Assembly (NCBI GenBank): GCA_004299235.1
Contig: SCQL01000025.1
Coordinates: 1 to 55,694 of the forward strand
From: a bacterium
GTDB lineage: Bacteria > Chloroflexota > Dormibacteria > Dormibacterales > Dormibacteraceae
Length of the DNA: 55,694 bases
Reading direction: 5' to 3'
The position numbers and the translations under genes are program-made. Positions 44,238 through 55,694 of this stretch are shown here, one piece after another; positions within the stretch are counted from its first letter, which is position 1; each line of letters begins with the position of its first letter. Below the pieces are notes generated by a model. That model worked only from the letters and a program-made list of their open reading frames with translations, did no database searches and was not told the origin of the DNA.

Positions 44238-44982
44238 CGTGGTTCCCGACAATCGCGAGGTAGATGTCCTGCAGGCTCGGCAGCTCGCGCATCTCACGCC
44301 GCGGCTCGAGGCCGGAGCGCCGGCGGAGCTCTGAGATGTCGCCGACGGCCAGCGCCCGCCCGGCGGACATGATCCCGATGTGACCGGCGAGGTTTTCCGC
44401 CTCCTCCATGCTGTGGGTGCAGATGACGAGCGCGCAGCCCTCCTTCTGCAGGTCCTTGAGGTAGATCCACGCCCGGCGCGCGCTGTCCGGGTCGAGAGCG
44501 GACGTTGGCTCGTCAGCGAGGACCAGCCGCGGGCGGTGGAGCGTGGCCCGGATGAGCGCCACCTTCTGCCGCATGCCTTTCGAATACGTGCCGAGCCACC
44601 GATCACCCGCGTCGGCGAGCTCGAAGAGCTCGAGCAGATGCTCGATCCGCCGGCGGCGTAGCGCCGGCTCCAGGTCGTAGATGGCTCCGAAATGGTCGAG
44701 GTAGGCGCGCGCGGACATGCGCTCGTAAAGACCCGGTACCTCGGGCATCAGACCCACGCGTGCCCTGACGGCGGCGGGGTCGTCCGCCGCGTCGATGCCA
44801 TCGACCTTGACCGAACCCGCCGACGGCCCCAGAACGCCCGCCATGCAGCGCAGCGCCGTGGTCTTGCCGGCGCCGTTGCGACCGAGGAGCACGAGGCAGC
44901 GACCGGCTTCGACTCGAACGGTCAGGTCCCTGAGCGCCAGCACCTCGCCATATCGCTTGGCCAGGCCGTCAACCTCCAGCAC
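44209..44982 (-). CDS. ABC transporter ATP-binding protein
   Basis: A 257-residue ATPase. Walker A is LLGRNGAGKTTALR (about 32-45), the signature is YSKGMRQKVALIRA (about 134-147), Walker B is LVLADEPTSALDP (about 154-166) and the switch histidine is in VICTHSMEEAE. Signature YSKGM instead of LSGGQ is common in exporter ATPases of the NatA/drug type. It pairs with the overlapping permease gene. Confidence 0.93.
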   Translation of the reverse strand: MLEVDGLAKRYGEVLALRDLTVRVEAGRCLVLLGRNGAGKTTALRCMAGVLGPSAGSVKVDGIDAADDPAAVRARVGLMPEVPGLYERMSARAYLDHFGAIYDLEPALRRRRIEHLLELFELADAGDRWLGTYSKGMRQKVALIRATLHRPRLVLADEPTSALDPDSARRAWIYLKDLQKEGCALVICTHSMEEAENLAGHIGIMSAGRALAVGDISELRRRSGLEPRREMRELPSLQDIYLAIVGNHDELAEPQSA

Positions 44983-45021
44983 GCTAGGGATTCTGAGGGT
45001 TGGACCCTGGAATCGAGCCGG

Positions 45022-45933
45022 TCAATCTTTCGGCAGGTGACGCGGAAGATCGGCCGGCGAACCCAACCCCTTCGCCTTCAGGTAGGCGGCGATGCCGTCG
45101 TGCACGTCGGCGATGGCGCGTGGGTTCACGAACGTGGCGGTGCCGACCTGCACCGCGGCGCAGCCCGCGACCAGGAACTCGAGCGCGTCCTCGGCGCGAG
45201 CGATGCCGCCGATCCCGATCACCGGGATGTTCACCGCCCGCGCCGCCTGATGCGCCAGATACACGGCAAGCGGCCGGATCGCCGGCCCGGACAGGCCCCC
45301 GGTCCGAAAGCTCAACCGCGGCCTGCCGGCGTTCAGGTCGATCGACATGCCGACCAGCGTGTTGATCGCGCACAGGGCGTCGGCGCCGGCTGATTCGACC
45401 GCCCGGGCGATGACTCCGATGTCGCTGACCATGGGCGTGAGCTTCACCCACACCGGCAGCGTGGTTCGCTTGCGCACGGCCTCGGTCACGGCTGCGGCCG
45501 CGCGCGGATCGTTGCCGAAGTAAAGGCCGCCCTGTTCTACGTTGGGGCACGAGATGTTGATCTCGAAGCCGGAGATGCCTGGAACTCCGTCCAGGCGGGC
45601 CGCCAGCTCGCCGTATTCCGATGCCGACTCGCCGTTGATGTTGACCAGGACGGGGAAATCCCAATCCGCCCACAGAGGCGCATAGTCGCGGATGAGGGCG
45701 TCGGCGCCTGGACCCTGCAGCCCGATGGCGTTGAGCATCCCGCTGGGCGTCTCGACGATGCGCGGTGGCGCGGTCCCCCGCCGCGGGCGCAGGAAGATGC
45801 CTTTGGAGACCATCGCCCCCAGCGCCCTGCGCTCGAGCAGCGGCACCTCCGTCCCGTAGCCGAATGTGCCTGAGGCCGCGAGCACCGGCCCGCGCAGCTT
45901 GAGGTCGCCGATCGTGACCGCCATCCCGGTCAT
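45022..45933 (-). CDS. pyrD: Dihydroorotate dehydrogenase, catalytic subunit (class 1B)
   Basis: A 303-residue FMN (beta/alpha)8 enzyme that oxidises dihydroorotate to orotate. AASGTFGYGTE (about 19-29) and the catalytic cysteine in INISCPNVEQGG (C129) mark the class 1 type. KLTPMVSDIGVIA, NTLVGMSIDLN and GIGGIARAEDALEFLVAGC follow. The presence of pyrK next to it makes it class 1B with NAD as acceptor. It starts in an ATGA overlap with pyrK. Confidence 0.95.
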   Translation of the reverse strand: MTGMAVTIGDLKLRGPVLAASGTFGYGTEVPLLERRALGAMVSKGIFLRPRRGTAPPRIVETPSGMLNAIGLQGPGADALIRDYAPLWADWDFPVLVNINGESASEYGELAARLDGVPGISGFEINISCPNVEQGGLYFGNDPRAAAAVTEAVRKRTTLPVWVKLTPMVSDIGVIARAVESAGADALCAINTLVGMSIDLNAGRPRLSFRTGGLSGPAIRPLAVYLAHQAARAVNIPVIGIGGIARAEDALEFLVAGCAAVQVGTATFVNPRAIADVHDGIAAYLKAKGLGSPADLPRHLPKD

Positions 45934-46687
45934 GCCGTCACCGCATAGGGCAGATGCGCGGGTAGGGCCGTCCAATCGATGTCGGCGGCGCGATAGACCG
46001 GACCCTCCTTGCAGGCGCGGTCGTATCCGCCGCGCTTGAGGGGGACCGCACAGCCCAGGCACACCCCGGTCCCGCAACCCATGTACGTCTCGACGGCGAC
46101 CAGCGCGTCCGGCCAGCGATCGGCCGCGGCCGCGAGCATCGGGTTCGGACCACAGGCGAGCACGAGGTCGGCATCGGGGGCCGCGGCGACCGCCGTGCCG
46201 GCCAATCCCTGGGAGCCGTCGTCGGTGGCCCAGATCACCTCGTCGCCGCCGGACTCCGTGCACAGCTCCTCCCGGCTGCGAGCGCCGTGCACCCAGGTCA
46301 CGCGCATGCCCAGCGCCGTGGCCTCCCTGGCGGCGAGGGGCATGGGTGCGACCCCCAGGCCGCCGCTCACGAGGACGATGCTTCGCGGACCGGCCCCGAG
46401 ATCGAAGCCACGCCCCAGCGGGCCGAGGCAGCTCACGCGATCGCCGCGGTCCATGTCCAGCAGCTGCGCGGTGCCGGCGCCCACGGCCTTGAGGACGATC
46501 TCGATGCGATCGTCATCTACGCGGTAGACCGAGAAGGGACGGCGCAGCAGCGGCCCCGGGGTCCAGCCGAGGTTGACGAACTGCCCGGCGCGGACCGAAG
46601 CCGCGATCTCCGGCGCGTCCATCGCGAGCACCCACATTTCCCGCGCCACCCTCCGCTTGCCGGCGATCCGGGCGTCCACGAGAAACA

Positions 46688-46688
<1 letters not shown>
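45930..46688 (-). CDS. pyrK: Dihydroorotate dehydrogenase electron-transfer subunit
   Basis: A 252-residue ferredoxin-reductase-like protein that transfers electrons from PyrD to NAD. An FAD-binding barrel includes LLRRPFSVYRVD (about 47-58); the NAD site has VLVSGGLGVAPMPLAA. The [2Fe-2S] cysteines are in YMGCGTGVCLGCAVP plus a fourth in DRACKEGP. I prefer GTG 46688, which shares one base with the carAB stop (TAGTG); GTG 46724 would overlap carAB by 37 bases. Confidence 0.92.
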
Positions 46689-52531
<5,843 letters not shown>

Positions 52532-52585
52532 GAAAAATCCTCCTTCCTGGTCTCTCGGGACCAGACTTAAAGGAACTGACCGCTC
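52532..52585 (-). promoter_or_regulatory. pyr operon leader RNA with a PyrR-binding hairpin and sequestered ribosome binding site
   Basis: About 53 bases of leader precede the pyrB ATG. The hairpin at 52564-52547 has a CUGGUC/GACCAG stem and the loop CCGAGA, which fits CNGNGA; GGUCCCGAGAGACC matches about 11 of 14 positions of the Bacillus PyrR consensus ARUCCNGNGAGGYU. The UUCC before the stem can pair with GGAA of the Shine-Dalgarno AGGAAGGAGG, so PyrR binding would stabilise an RBS-masking structure. No terminator is visible, so translational control is likelier than attenuation. Confidence 0.75.
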
Positions 52586-52590
52586 GCAGC

Positions 52591-52596
52591 ATTTTA
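52591..52596 (-). promoter_or_regulatory. -10 box (TAAAAT) of the pyr operon promoter
   Basis: TAAAAT on the minus strand would start transcription near 52584, giving the leader described above. No clear -35 is seen. Confidence 0.55.
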
Positions 52597-52631
52597 GCAG
52601 CCGGAAGCAACGCCGGGCGGCACCGCTCAGC

Positions 52632-52637
52632 TACCGT
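52632..52637 (+). promoter_or_regulatory. -10 box (TACCGT) for the CxxC protein gene
   Basis: TACCGT lies 8 bases before the ATG at 52646; an AGGTGG stretch overlaps the gap, so either leaderless or SD-led initiation is possible. Confidence 0.4.
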
Positions 52638-52645
52638 AGGTGGCC

Positions 52646-52993
52646 ATGAACAAGAGGCCGGGGCAGATCAAAGTCACGATCGACGCGGGGCATTGCTCCT
52701 TCTGCGCCCGCACGCGCAACCTCCGCCGCGAGGAGCGGCACCTCGGCACGCTGGTCCGCACCGTCGTCACGTGCGAGAGCTGTCACCGGACGCTGTCGAG
52801 CTCGATGGGCCTCGCCGGCGCCGACACCCCGGCGGTCGCCGAGCCGGCCCCAACGACTGAAGACGCGACCCCGGCCGCGGCCGCGGTCGAAGACCCGCCT
52901 GAGCCCAAGCCGGCCAAGCGGGCAGCGGCGCCTCGCGCCGCCGCCGCCGCCAAGCCGAAGGCGCCCAAGAGCCGAGCTCCCAAGACGAAGTGA
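52646..52993 (+). CDS. Small zinc-ribbon-like protein with an Ala/Pro/Lys-rich tail
   Basis: A 115-residue protein. Two CxxC knuckles, HCSFC (about 16-20) and TCESC (about 42-46), can bind one zinc. The last 60 residues are an Ala/Pro/Lys tail like those of some histone- or ribosome-associated proteins. The CSFC form resembles the N-terminal zinc domain of ClpX, but no ATPase follows. Function unknown; RNA or protein binding is a guess. GTG 52640 is an alternative start. Confidence 0.7.
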   Translation: MNKRPGQIKVTIDAGHCSFCARTRNLRREERHLGTLVRTVVTCESCHRTLSSSMGLAGADTPAVAEPAPTTEDATPAAAAVEDPPEPKPAKRAAAPRAAAAAKPKAPKSRAPKTK

Positions 52994-53075
52994 GCCCGGA
53001 GGCGGTCAAAGTCCATCGCCTGGACATTCCCGTCGTTCTCGCACGCCGCGGCCGTTCCGGCGCCGGTAAGGGGAC

Positions 53076-53081
53076 GATAAT
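53076..53081 (+). promoter_or_regulatory. -10 box (GATAAT) of the leaderless thiolase promoter
   Basis: GATAAT is followed after exactly 6 bases by the ATG at 53088. No ribosome binding site is visible. Confidence 0.62.
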
Positions 53082-53087
53082 TCGGGC

Positions 53088-54251
53088 ATGACTGAGGCTG
53101 TGATCGTCGCTTGCGGCCGCTCTCCGATCGGCAGGGCCAGAAAGGGATCGCTCGTCGACGTCCGGCCTGACGACCTCGCGGCCCACGTGGTGACCAAGGT
53201 GCTGGAGCAGGTGCCCGAGCTCGACCGCGCCGAGATCGAAGACCTCATCTGCGGCTGTGGCTTGCCGGGTGGTGAGCAGGGTCACAACATCGGCCGGGTG
53301 GTCTCGATCCTCGCCCGCCTCGACGTCCCCGGCGTCACCGTGAACCGGTATTGCTCCTCCTCGCTGATGACGACGCGGATGGCTGCGCACGCCATCGAGG
53401 CGGGCGAAGGCGACGTTTTCCTGTCGGTCGGCGTCGAGTGCGTATCGCGCTACGGCAGCGGCTATCCGGACGCACCTGACACCTACAACTCCAGGCTGGT
53501 CCCCGGGAACACCGACGAGTATCCCGACATCTACATCGCCATGGGACAGACCGCCGAGAACGTGGCGAGTCGCGAGGGGATCAGCCGCGCAGAGCAGGAC
53601 CGCTTTGCCGTCAAGAGCCAGGAGGCGGCGGTCAGGGCCCGAGACGATGGTTTCTTCGACCGCGAGATCGTCCCGGTGCCTCTCCCCAACGGCCAGCTTT
53701 TCACCCGGGACGACGGACCGCGGCCGGGGACGACCATGGAGGTGCTGGCCGCGCTGAAGCCGGCGTTCCGCGAGGACGGCACCGTGACCGCGGGCAACGC
53801 GTGCCCGCTCAACGATGGCGCCGCGGCGGTCGTTGTCATGTCCGACCGCAGGGCCAAGGAGCTCGGGCTCAGGCCCCTGGCGCGCATCGTGTCGACGGGC
53901 CTGTCGGCGCTGGCGCCGGAGTTCATGGGCCTGGGTCCGATCGACGCCTCGAGGCAGGCGTTGAAGCGCGCCAAGATGACCATCGACGACATCGACATCG
54001 TCGAGATCAACGAGGCCTTCGCCGCCCAGGTCATCCCCGCGGCGCGCGGGATCGGCGTCGACCCGTTCAGCGACAAGCTCAACCCTCACGGCGGGGCGAT
54101 CGCGCTGGGTCACCCGTTCGGCATGACCGGCGCCCGCATCCTGTGCACGCTGCTCAACGGCCTGCGTGAGAAGAACAAGGCTTATGGGCTGGAGACGATG
54201 TGCGTCGGCGGCGGCCAGGGGATGGCGATGATCGTGGAGCGGCTCAACTAG
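53088..54251 (+). CDS. Acetyl-CoA C-acyltransferase (thiolase)
   Basis: A 387-residue thiolase that cleaves 3-ketoacyl-CoA (or condenses acetyl-CoA). The acyl-accepting cysteine is in TVNRYCSSSLMTT (C89), with VEINEAFAAQ, the histidine in GGAIALGHPFGMTGAR, and the second cysteine in ETMCVGGGQGMA. The length and motifs fit the FadA/degradative branch. It is monocistronic and ends one base from the convergent LysR gene. It complements the two acyl-CoA dehydrogenases elsewhere in the window. Confidence 0.93.
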   Translation: MTEAVIVACGRSPIGRARKGSLVDVRPDDLAAHVVTKVLEQVPELDRAEIEDLICGCGLPGGEQGHNIGRVVSILARLDVPGVTVNRYCSSSLMTTRMAAHAIEAGEGDVFLSVGVECVSRYGSGYPDAPDTYNSRLVPGNTDEYPDIYIAMGQTAENVASREGISRAEQDRFAVKSQEAAVRARDDGFFDREIVPVPLPNGQLFTRDDGPRPGTTMEVLAALKPAFREDGTVTAGNACPLNDGAAAVVVMSDRRAKELGLRPLARIVSTGLSALAPEFMGLGPIDASRQALKRAKMTIDDIDIVEINEAFAAQVIPAARGIGVDPFSDKLNPHGGAIALGHPFGMTGARILCTLLNGLREKNKAYGLETMCVGGGQGMAMIVERLN

Positions 54252-54252
54252 C

Positions 54253-55212
54253 TCAGGCGTGCGGTCGCTTCGGCCTGCTCTTCAAGAATTCGTTGTGCGC
54301 CCGCTCCACCTCGCCCGCAACCGCCGCCACGGTCTCGACGAATGCCGCCGCCGCCGGGGGGCGATACCGGTCGCGATGCCAGACGGCGGCCAGCACGCGC
54401 GGCGGAATCGGCTCGGCCAGCTCGATCACCACGGTCTTGGGATCGGTCTCGTCGATCGCCAGGAGTGGGGCCAGGGCCACGCCCAACCCCGCCGCCACCA
54501 TCGCCTGCACGGTCCCGTTGTCATTCGTTCGAAAGATGAAGTTCGGCCGCACGCCATGCCCCAGCAGGTAGCTCTCCGCCAGGTCTTCGGTGCGCCCCGG
54601 GTGGTAGCCGATCATGGGCACGCCCGCCAGGTCGGCAACACTGGGCCGGCGCGCCGCCAGCTCGGAATCTGAAGGCGCAAGCAGCACGTAAGCGTCACGC
54701 ATCAGGTCACGCACTTCGAAGGGGCCGGACGGGATGGGCTGGACCGCGAAGCTGACGTCCAGCTCGCCCTGCTCGACGGCGCCCACCTGCTCCTCGTCCT
54801 GCGCCTGCTCGGACAGCCGGATGTCCACCTCGGGTCCGCGCTCGGTGAAGCGGCGCATCACCTCGGGCAGGATCTTATTGGCGATGCTCTGGTAGATGCC
54901 GATTCGCAGCCTCCCCGAACGTCCGGCGGCGAAGGCGCGGAAGTCGGCCTCGGCGGCCAAGAGACGGGCCTCGATGGCGGTGGCGTGGCCGAGGAGGAGC
55001 TTGCCGGCGGCGGTCAGCTCGACCGTCCGGCGCCCGCGCGAACGCTCGATCAGACGCTGACCGGTCAGGGCCTCCAGGGCCGCCACGTGGTCGCTGACGG
55101 TCGACTGAGCCTCGTTGAGCTGCTCGGCGGCGGCCCAGAACGTGCCGCTGGCGGCGATGGCGCGAAGGGCGTGGAGGTGTTTCAGGTCGATCGAACGCCA
55201 ATTAACCGGCAT
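54253..55212 (-). CDS. LysR-family transcriptional regulator
   Basis: A 319-residue regulator. The N-terminal winged helix-turn-helix is DLKHLHALRAIAASGTFWAAAEQLNEAQSTVSDHVAALEALTGQRLIERSRGRRTVELT (about 9-67). The effector domain (about 90-300) has RLRIGIYQSIANKILPEVMRRF and DLSEQ-like strands. Its target is not obvious: the divergent gene at 55275 encodes a small membrane protein, and the thiolase is convergent. The promoter region shared with the divergent gene is AT-richer than its surroundings. Confidence 0.92.
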   Translation of the reverse strand: MPVNWRSIDLKHLHALRAIAASGTFWAAAEQLNEAQSTVSDHVAALEALTGQRLIERSRGRRTVELTAAGKLLLGHATAIEARLLAAEADFRAFAAGRSGRLRIGIYQSIANKILPEVMRRFTERGPEVDIRLSEQAQDEEQVGAVEQGELDVSFAVQPIPSGPFEVRDLMRDAYVLLAPSDSELAARRPSVADLAGVPMIGYHPGRTEDLAESYLLGHGVRPNFIFRTNDNGTVQAMVAAGLGVALAPLLAIDETDPKTVVIELAEPIPPRVLAAVWHRDRYRPPAAAAFVETVAAVAGEVERAHNEFLKSRPKRPHA

Positions 55213-55262
55213 GGCGATATTTTCTCATGAAAGACGCCGTTGCTCCGGAGATTGGCTGGGGG

Positions 55263-55268
55263 CAGAAT
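55263..55268 (+). promoter_or_regulatory. -10 box (CAGAAT) for the small membrane protein gene
   Basis: CAGAAT is followed after 6 bases by the ATG at 55275, the same spacing as other leaderless starts here. Confidence 0.5.
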
Positions 55269-55274
55269 CGGGGC

Positions 55275-55502
55275 ATGGACGCGTTGATGATCTTGCTGGC
55301 GCTGGCGGGCGTCGCGGTCGCGGGGGCGCTTTTCGGCGCCGACTCCCGGCCTCTGGACGACGATCGGCCGACGCGCTGGTGGCCCGCCACGTGGCCGCAA
55401 GAGAGCCCAGACCAACACGCCGCGGACGAGGTTTGGGCCAGGGTTCAGACCGTGCTCGGACCAGTCTGCCCGGCACCTGGAGCGACTGTCCGCGCGGCGT
55501 AG
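55275..55502 (+). CDS. Small membrane-anchored protein
   Basis: A 75-residue protein with one N-terminal hydrophobic helix (about 2-22, ALMILLALAGVAVAGALFGAD) and a short acidic/Trp-rich tail (RWWPATWPQESPDQ). No family assigned. The start at 55275 is preferred over GTG/ATG 55227 because it lies 6 bases after a -10 box. Its C-terminal residues are low complexity. Confidence 0.6.
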   Translation: MDALMILLALAGVAVAGALFGADSRPLDDDRPTRWWPATWPQESPDQHAADEVWARVQTVLGPVCPAPGATVRAA

Positions 55503-55592
55503 CCCGCTTCCGCGCATGCGCCGCGGTGGCGCGGTGGCGGTGGCCCACCGGCTCGAGGCCGGCACCGCCTAGGGTGAACGGCTCACAAGATC
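55503..55592. other. Short gap with a GC-rich inverted repeat
   Basis: GGCGGTG and CACCGCC flank about 20 bases near 55535-55570, and CGGTGG/CCACCG pair inside it. It could be a terminator for the small membrane protein gene. No gene is seen. Confidence 0.4.
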
Positions 55593-55694
55593 TGTAGACA
55601 CCTGGGGACTTCCCAGATGTAGAAGCGGCGGCCCATCCTGTGGGTGCTTGACGCCCATGAGGAGGTGCCGCCGTGACTAATGATGATCTGCTCT
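55593..55694 (+). mobile_element. Probable left end of an insertion sequence (IS481-like guess)
   Basis: From TGTAGACACCTGGGG the base composition and structure change: an imperfect hairpin (ACACCTGGG/CCCAGATGT), then CGGCGGC and GCCGCCG arms, then a strong GAGGAGG ribosome binding site and a GTG. IS481-family elements begin with TGT, but the right end and the transposase core lie outside the window, so the family is only a guess. Confidence 0.45.
55673..55694 (+). CDS. Start of a gene cut by the window edge (possible transposase)
   Basis: GTG at 55673 follows a GAGGAGG ribosome binding site by about 7 bases and opens VTNDDLL before the sequence ends. Strong Shine-Dalgarno initiation is unlike most genes in this window, which fits a mobile element. 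Seven codons are too few to assign a function. Confidence 0.4.

Noticed and set aside
45934-46263. Upstream part of the pyrD frame
   Set aside because: It overlaps pyrK in another frame and has no homology; the ATGA overlap gives a natural pyrD start at 45933.

Overview
The window is a GC-rich, gene-dense bacterial chromosome segment of about 55.7 kb. It holds mostly single-copy housekeeping and metabolic genes, packed into long operons with 1-10 base overlaps. I found no tRNA or rRNA gene, no CRISPR array and no prophage; no gene-free stretch exceeds about 280 bases. The mix is F420 biosynthesis with an F420-dependent glucose-6-phosphate dehydrogenase, myo-inositol phosphate synthase plus a PimA/PatA-like inositol-lipid cassette, the PdxS/PdxT route to PLP, a DarA-type c-di-AMP receptor, a SpoIIIAA-like R3H ATPase and MEP-pathway IspH. 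This suggests a high-GC member of the Terrabacteria (Dormibacterota/Chloroflexota-like or a deep actinobacterial relative). The assignment is inference; no marker gene here settles it.

Left part (1-9.9 kb): nth and a YqeY-like gene; a tightly overlapped operon reading leftward (small membrane protein, fgd, cofC, cofE, cofD) that makes and uses coenzyme F420; birA; a NUDIX hydrolase; a membrane-anchored GAF-GGDEF diguanylate cyclase; a MaoC-like protein with an arginine-rich tail; and ispH. Centre-left (9.9-20.5 kb): one long leftward series starts with an ArsR-family regulator that has two palindromic operator-like sites, followed by inositol-phosphate synthase, two acyltransferases, a PimA-like glycosyltransferase, a CDP-alcohol phosphatidyltransferase, holB, hisC, an HD protein, a D-2-hydroxyacid dehydrogenase, a HAD phosphatase and a PIG-L deacetylase. 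The first genes look like a phosphatidylinositol-mannoside-type lipid pathway with its own inositol supply.

Middle (20.5-37.7 kb): folE; a PHP-domain protein with an F420-type oxidoreductase; acyl-CoA dehydrogenases; a MarR regulator with a multidrug-type MFS exporter; a GT2 glycosyltransferase; then a leftward block pdxS, pdxT, double GNAT, SpoIIIAA/R3H ATPase, tmk, darA; an ECF-like sigma factor with a C-terminal zinc motif; glycerate kinase; ilvE. Right part (37.7-55.7 kb): YajQ-like protein, hisA, small membrane and lipoprotein genes, an SDR, an MFS transporter, an ABC-2 exporter, and the pyrimidine operon pyrB-pyrR-carAB-pyrK-pyrD. In that operon carA and carB are one continuous 1461-residue reading frame, and the leader carries a PyrR-type RNA hairpin. 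A thiolase, a LysR regulator and the probable left end of an insertion sequence close the window.

Three patterns recur. Many genes start about 6-9 bases after a TANNNT-type -10 box with no ribosome binding site, which implies widespread leaderless transcription. At least two genes (cofD and the MaoC-like gene) have conserved N-termini that no ATG, GTG or TTG can explain and probably start with CTG. Short REP-like palindromes and a 107-base direct repeat occupy gene ends and gaps, and some supply the terminal codons of genes.
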